Below, piece by piece: positions 31,237 to 34,376 of a DNA stretch of 34,376 bases (positions are counted from its first letter, which is position 1; each line of letters starts with the position of its first letter). Both the position numbers and the translations under genes were made by a program. Where the stretch lies: the NCBI GenBank assembly GCA_009691855.1, contig SIAI01000041.1, positions 1 through 34,376 of the forward strand, given 5' to 3'. The notes below the pieces were generated by a model. It made no database searches and was not told where the DNA came from. It worked only from the letters and a program-made list of their open reading frames with translations. This DNA is from Planctomycetota bacterium (GTDB lineage: Bacteria > Planctomycetota > UBA1135 > GCA-002686595).

Positions 31237-32397
31237 ATGGCCGAGCATGGGGAGCGCGTGGGCGGATTCGCCGCTTGCGCGCTCCTCGCCTGTGCGGCGC
31301 TCGCTTCGGCGCAGAAGTCGAAGCCGGTCGAGCCGCCGCCGGCCGTCGATCCCTACACGCGCGGCGAGCCGGAGGCGCTCGCGCGTGCCGGCTACCGCAC
31401 CCTGGGCGAGCAACGCTTCGGACCGGCGACGAGCGCGACGATCCAGCAACAACTCGGCGACGTGCCCATGTTGTGGGTCGAGACCGAGCACTTCCGCCTG
31501 GGCTCGTGTCTCGCAGAGTACAAGCCGACCCAGCCGGAGGAGATCGAGGAGCTGAAGCTCGAGCTGGCCGAGCTGGGGAAGACCATCGAGCGCGTGCCGG
31601 CCAAGCCCAAGAAGCTCGACCCGTGGTTGCGCCTGCACCTCTTCGCGCGGCGCCTCGAGCGCCTGCACGCCGAGCTCGTCCTGCGCCTCGGCCTCGACAC
31701 CAGCGGGGACCGCCGTGGGCGCAAGCCGGCGCTGGCGATGCGCGAGAAGTTCCTGGTGCTGCTGACGCAGAAGAAGAGCACCCTCGCGCGCTTCACGCGC
31801 GAGTATTGCGGCGTCGAGAACGGCGAGTCGTACCTGTACACGTTCAGCGACCTCGGCGCGCTGTTCTTCGGCGTCAGCGACGAGGCCGTGGCCCTGGGCG
31901 ACGCCGAGCTGCACTACTCGACGGTGTACGGCGTGACCCAGAACCTCCTCTACGGGATCAACGGCTTCCCGCACCTCTTGCCGACCTGGTGGACGAACGG
32001 CCTGGCGCTGTGGTTCGCGCGCGCCACTCAACCGCGCGTGCTGCTGTACGCCAAGCCCGCCAACGAGATCCTGCCTCCGGCCGAACTCGCCGACTGGCAG
32101 CCGCTGGTGCGCGGGCGCGCCGAGTCCGGCGCGTGCCTGCCGTGGGCGGACATGCTCGCGCGTGCGAACTGGCTCGAGCAACCCTTCGGCGACAGCGTGG
32201 TGCTGTGGTCGCGCATCGACTATCTGCTGGCGCGCGAGGGCACGGCCCAGGCCTTGACCACGCGCCTGAGTCTGCCCGTTCCACAGCCGCCCGACAGCCG
32301 CGTGGCGCTGCAGGACGCGACCGGGCTCGAGCTCGACGCGCTCGACGAGGCCTGGCGCGCGTGGGTGCGCGAGACCTACCGCAAGAAGCGCAAGTAG
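31237..32397 (+). CDS. Exported protein, peptidase-MA-like fold lacking HExxH
   Basis: The 386-residue protein has a signal peptide (GFAACALLACAALASAQ). The mature part contains LWVETEHFRLGS and later GVTQNLLYGINGFPHLLPTWWTNGLALWF. That resembles the DUF1570/peptidase-MA group, in which a helix with HExxH precedes P-x-W-x-x-EGLA. Here the HExxH position reads GVTQNL and EGLA is NGLA, so the zinc site appears lost and catalysis is unlikely. It starts 2 bp after the thioredoxin-like gene, so the two are coupled and may act together in the periplasm. The start ATG 31237 has no classical Shine-Dalgarno sequence, consistent with coupling. The function is unknown. Confidence 0.7.
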   Translation: MAEHGERVGGFAACALLACAALASAQKSKPVEPPPAVDPYTRGEPEALARAGYRTLGEQRFGPATSATIQQQLGDVPMLWVETEHFRLGSCLAEYKPTQPEEIEELKLELAELGKTIERVPAKPKKLDPWLRLHLFARRLERLHAELVLRLGLDTSGDRRGRKPALAMREKFLVLLTQKKSTLARFTREYCGVENGESYLYTFSDLGALFFGVSDEAVALGDAELHYSTVYGVTQNLLYGINGFPHLLPTWWTNGLALWFARATQPRVLLYAKPANEILPPAELADWQPLVRGRAESGACLPWADMLARANWLEQPFGDSVVLWSRIDYLLAREGTAQALTTRLSLPVPQPPDSRVALQDATGLELDALDEAWRAWVRETYRKKRK

Positions 32398-32399
32398 AG

Positions 32400-32831
32400 C
32401 TACCCCTGCCCGATCGGCGGCGTGGGCGGCGTCACGGCCGCGCCCGCCGGGGGGAGCACGTGCAGTGGCAGCGCGCCCGACGGCTGGCCGTCGATCGCCA
32501 GGTGGAAGGCGAGCTCGCCGTACTTCTCGAGCCGCAGTCCCTGCATGTTCAGGATCAGGTTGCTAGTGGCGGTCGAGCTCGCGCCGCCGTGCACGCGCAG
32601 GCGGCCCTCGAGCGGCTGGATCACGTGCTTGCCGTCGGCATCGATCAGGTGCAGCGTGATGGCGTGCTCGCCCTGCTCGGAGCGCTCGAAGCGCAGGCGC
32701 ACGACGACCGCGCAGTGCGGGTGGACGGCCGGGAGCTGGGCCACGTAGACGGTGTCGAACGCGCCCAGCATGTTCAGCTTGCCGTGCGAATCGGTGGCCG
32801 CGTCGCAGATCAGGAAGGCTTCGACGTTCAT
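32400..32831 (-). CDS. DUF6941-like protein
   Basis: This 143-residue protein starts MNVEAFLICDAATDSHGKLN and continues MLGAFDTVYVAQLPAVHPHC, then VVVRLRFERSEQGEHAITLH. That is the pattern of the DUF6941 family, small beta-rich proteins without known function that I recall from many bacterial phyla. The body is a single beta-sandwich-like domain ending in GELAFHLAIDGQPSGALPLHV, followed by a Pro-rich tail (LPPAGAAVTPPTPPIGQG). There is no signal peptide. Its ATG (32831) overlaps the stop of the XdhC gene (ATGA, 32828-32831), so it is translationally coupled to it. It ends 3 bp from the convergent exported-protein gene. Confidence 0.75.
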   Translation of the reverse strand: MNVEAFLICDAATDSHGKLNMLGAFDTVYVAQLPAVHPHCAVVVRLRFERSEQGEHAITLHLIDADGKHVIQPLEGRLRVHGGASSTATSNLILNMQGLRLEKYGELAFHLAIDGQPSGALPLHVLPPAGAAVTPPTPPIGQG

Positions 32832-33628
32832 CGGAGATCGGTGCGGGGAAGGGAGCAGTGTGCCACGAGCTCTGTCGCTGTCGAGAGCGCGATCGCGGAC
32901 GGATCCTTGGAGGTGCGCACGACGCCCAGCGGACAGCGCACGCGCGCCAGTTGTTCGGGCGTGAAACCCCGTTGCTGGAGGCGTTTCTGGAAGCGCTGCC
33001 ACTTGCGCTCGGAGCCGATCAGCCCGAGGTAGGAAAACGTGCCGCGCGCCAGGGCCGCAGCCACCAGCTCGAGGTCGAGTGCATGGCTGTGGGTCATGAC
33101 GACCAGCAGGGCCGCGGGCGGCAGCTCGGCCAGCTCGGCCTCGGGCGCGCCCACGCAGCGCAGCTCGTAGGGGCGCGCTTCCGGCACGCGCGGGCGCAGC
33201 TCGTGCTCCTCGCGCCCGTCGATCAGCAGCACGCGCGCCTTGAGCCAAGGTGCGAGCCCGGCCAGGGCCTGGCCGACGTGGCCGGCGCCGAAGATCGCCA
33301 CCGTGCGTGTCTGCCAGCGATAGGGCTCGAAGAACAGCGTCACACTGCCGCCGCAGCACTGCCCGGCCGCCTCGGCCAGCGGGTAGTCGGCGCTGTGCGC
33401 GAGCGCGTCCGGGTCGGCCAGCAGCGCCGTGGCGCGCTCGATCGCCACGCGCTCCAGGTTGCCGCCGCCGATCGTGCCGTAGGCCAGGTCGCCGCCGGCC
33501 ACGAGCATGCGCGCGCCCGGCTCGCGCGGCGCGCTGCCCGAGACGTCCGTGACCACCACCAGCACGCACGGTTCCGCGCGCTCGCGCAGCTCGCCGAGCG
33601 CATCGATCCAACCCTGATCCGAGTGCAC
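32828..33628 (-). CDS. XdhC-family molybdenum-enzyme accessory protein
   Basis: The protein has 266 residues from GTG 33628. The N-terminal XdhC domain has CVLVVVTDVSGSAPREPGAR, then GTIGGGNLE and AGQCCGGSVTLFFE, all typical. The C-terminal Rossmann domain has VAIFGAGHVGQALAGLAPWL and VVMTHSHALDLELVAAAL, then SYLGLIGSERKWQRF. XdhC binds the molybdenum cofactor, promotes its sulfuration and inserts it into xanthine dehydrogenase-type enzymes. No xdhA or xdhB is in the window. The start is unclear: an ATG at 33688 would add 20 Arg-rich residues, and neither has a good Shine-Dalgarno sequence; homology begins near GTG 33628. Confidence 0.9.
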   Translation of the reverse strand: MHSDQGWIDALGELRERAEPCVLVVVTDVSGSAPREPGARMLVAGGDLAYGTIGGGNLERVAIERATALLADPDALAHSADYPLAEAAGQCCGGSVTLFFEPYRWQTRTVAIFGAGHVGQALAGLAPWLKARVLLIDGREEHELRPRVPEARPYELRCVGAPEAELAELPPAALLVVMTHSHALDLELVAAALARGTFSYLGLIGSERKWQRFQKRLQQRGFTPEQLARVRCPLGVVRTSKDPSAIALSTATELVAHCSLPRTDLR

Positions 33629-33745
33629 GCCGTAGAGTCTACGGACTCGCCTGCGCGGGTGCTCGCGCCGGCGGAGCGCGTAAGGCATGCATCAAATGCC
33701 ACGCGGGTGGTCGGCAGCGCGCGCGCGGCGGCGGATGCTGAGCAG

Positions 33746-34376
33746 ATGCCCGCCGCTCTGCTCGAGGTTCCGCAGCGCCAGCCCGTCCGCGGCGGAGCGC
33801 GGGCCCTGGGCTTCGCGCGGCTGCTGGGCGCGGCGGCGTTGCTCGGCCTGGCCTCGGCGCTGTGGCTGTACGCGAGCTACAACGGCGGCGCGCTGCTCGC
33901 GCACCGGCCGCCGCTGATCTCCTTCGGCGACGCGCTGGGCACGGGCTTGATGGACTGGTGCCTGTGGCTGCCGCTGTGGCCCGTGCTGCGCGCCGTGGCG
34001 GCGCGCTTTCCCTGGCGCCGCGGCGCGTGGCGTCGCGCGCTGCTCGCGCACGCGCTGGTGGCGCCGGTGTGCTCGCTGGTGCAGCTCGCGCTGTTCGCGC
34101 TGGCCTCGGTGGCGCTGCGCGCCTGGCTGTACGAGCACGGCGACGGCTGGACGCTCGCCGCGCGCGTACAGGCAGGCCTCGCGGAGGCCTTCGCGGCCAA
34201 GTTCAAGAGCGGCGTGCTGGTGGCGGCGCTGGCGCTGCTCGCGCTGCAGGCCTTCGAGGCCTGGAAACGCGCGCGGGCGAGCGAGCTCTCGGCCGAGCAG
34301 CTCGCGCGCGCGCTGGCCGAGGCGCGCCTGGCGGCGCTGAGCGCGGCGCTCGAGCCGCACTTCCTGTTCAACGCGC
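33746..34376 (+). CDS. LytS/YehU-type sensor histidine kinase, partial
   Basis: The visible 210 residues, cut by the right edge, start MPAALLEVPQRQPVRGGARA. Several membrane helices follow (LLGAAALLGLASALWLYASY; LAHALVAPVCSLVQLALFAL; SGVLVAALALLALQAF). A coiled linker leads to ALSAALEPHFLFNA, the phospho-acceptor motif of the His_kinase (PF06580) family, with the likely phosphorylated His at 205. The ATP-binding domain is off the window. These kinases normally pair with LytTR-type response regulators, which would be expected next on the + strand. ATG 33746 is the first fitting start. It is divergent from XdhC. Confidence 0.88.
   Translation, partial: MPAALLEVPQRQPVRGGARALGFARLLGAAALLGLASALWLYASYNGGALLAHRPPLISFGDALGTGLMDWCLWLPLWPVLRAVAARFPWRRGAWRRALLAHALVAPVCSLVQLALFALASVALRAWLYEHGDGWTLAARVQAGLAEAFAAKFKSGVLVAALALLALQAFEAWKRARASELSAEQLARALAEARLAALSAALEPHFLFNA

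Noticed and set aside
1..34376. CRISPR arrays, tRNA or rRNA genes, insertion sequences, prophage
   Set aside because: No regularly spaced direct repeats, no cloverleaf or rRNA-like sequence, and no transposase or integrase frame were seen on either strand.

Overview
The window is about 34 kb of very GC-rich DNA, tightly packed with bacterial genes on both strands. Several things suggest a high-GC member of the Planctomycetota: a Ser/Thr kinase of the type common in that phylum, a lipoprotein with a TPWDYCC cysteine motif that I associate with it, many lipoproteins and exported proteins of unknown role, a sulfotransferase and a LanC-like protein. This placement is an inference from gene families. 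No rRNA or other marker gene is present to confirm it.

Layout. 1-944 (-): an AAA ATPase cut by the window edge, with an AT-rich promoter. 1229-3797 (+): two kinase-fold proteins, the second a membrane Ser/Thr kinase with a C-terminal sensor region. A long hairpin (3881-3922) separates it from a convergent peroxiredoxin. 4538-11669: a small membrane-anchored protein (-), then on + a LanC-like lipoprotein, a fused aryl-CoA monooxygenase/OYE reductase, an exported amidase and an SGNH-like membrane protein. 11683-18737 (-): a tandem run with a small Cys-rich exported protein, then a five-gene export system (TolC-like lipoprotein, membrane fusion protein, MacB-type ATPase, two FtsX-type permeases) joined by start/stop overlaps, and a lipoprotein. 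18862-22981 (+): a membrane protein coupled to LemA, then a penicillin-acylase-like lipoprotein with Thr in place of the usual Ser nucleophile. 23010-25641 (-): sulfotransferase, EamA transporter and YciB. 25726-26298 (+): a peroxiredoxin-like gene read through an in-frame UGA. 26634-32397 (+): a Ste24-type protease, a CHASE-PAS-GAF sensor without an output domain, an ArsC fragment, a thioredoxin-like gene whose signal peptide is separated from its body by two UGA codons, and a peptidase-MA-like protein. 32400-33628 (-): a DUF6941-like protein and XdhC. 33746 to the end (+): the start of a LytS-type histidine kinase.

The strongest unusual signal is at 25726-26298. The protein belongs to the AhpC/TSA_2 (SelU-like) peroxiredoxin group. 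Its only in-frame stop is a UGA exactly where relatives carry the active-site Cys. A 7-bp stem with an AGUU loop starts 19 nt after the UGA and fits the bacterial SECIS consensus, so I read it as a selenoprotein. No selA, selB, selC or selD lies in the window, so Sec use by the host is not shown here.

Most genes look like housekeeping or envelope functions. The clear multi-gene units are the export operon, the LemA pair and the DUF6941/XdhC pair. No mobile elements, CRISPR arrays, tRNAs or rRNAs were seen.
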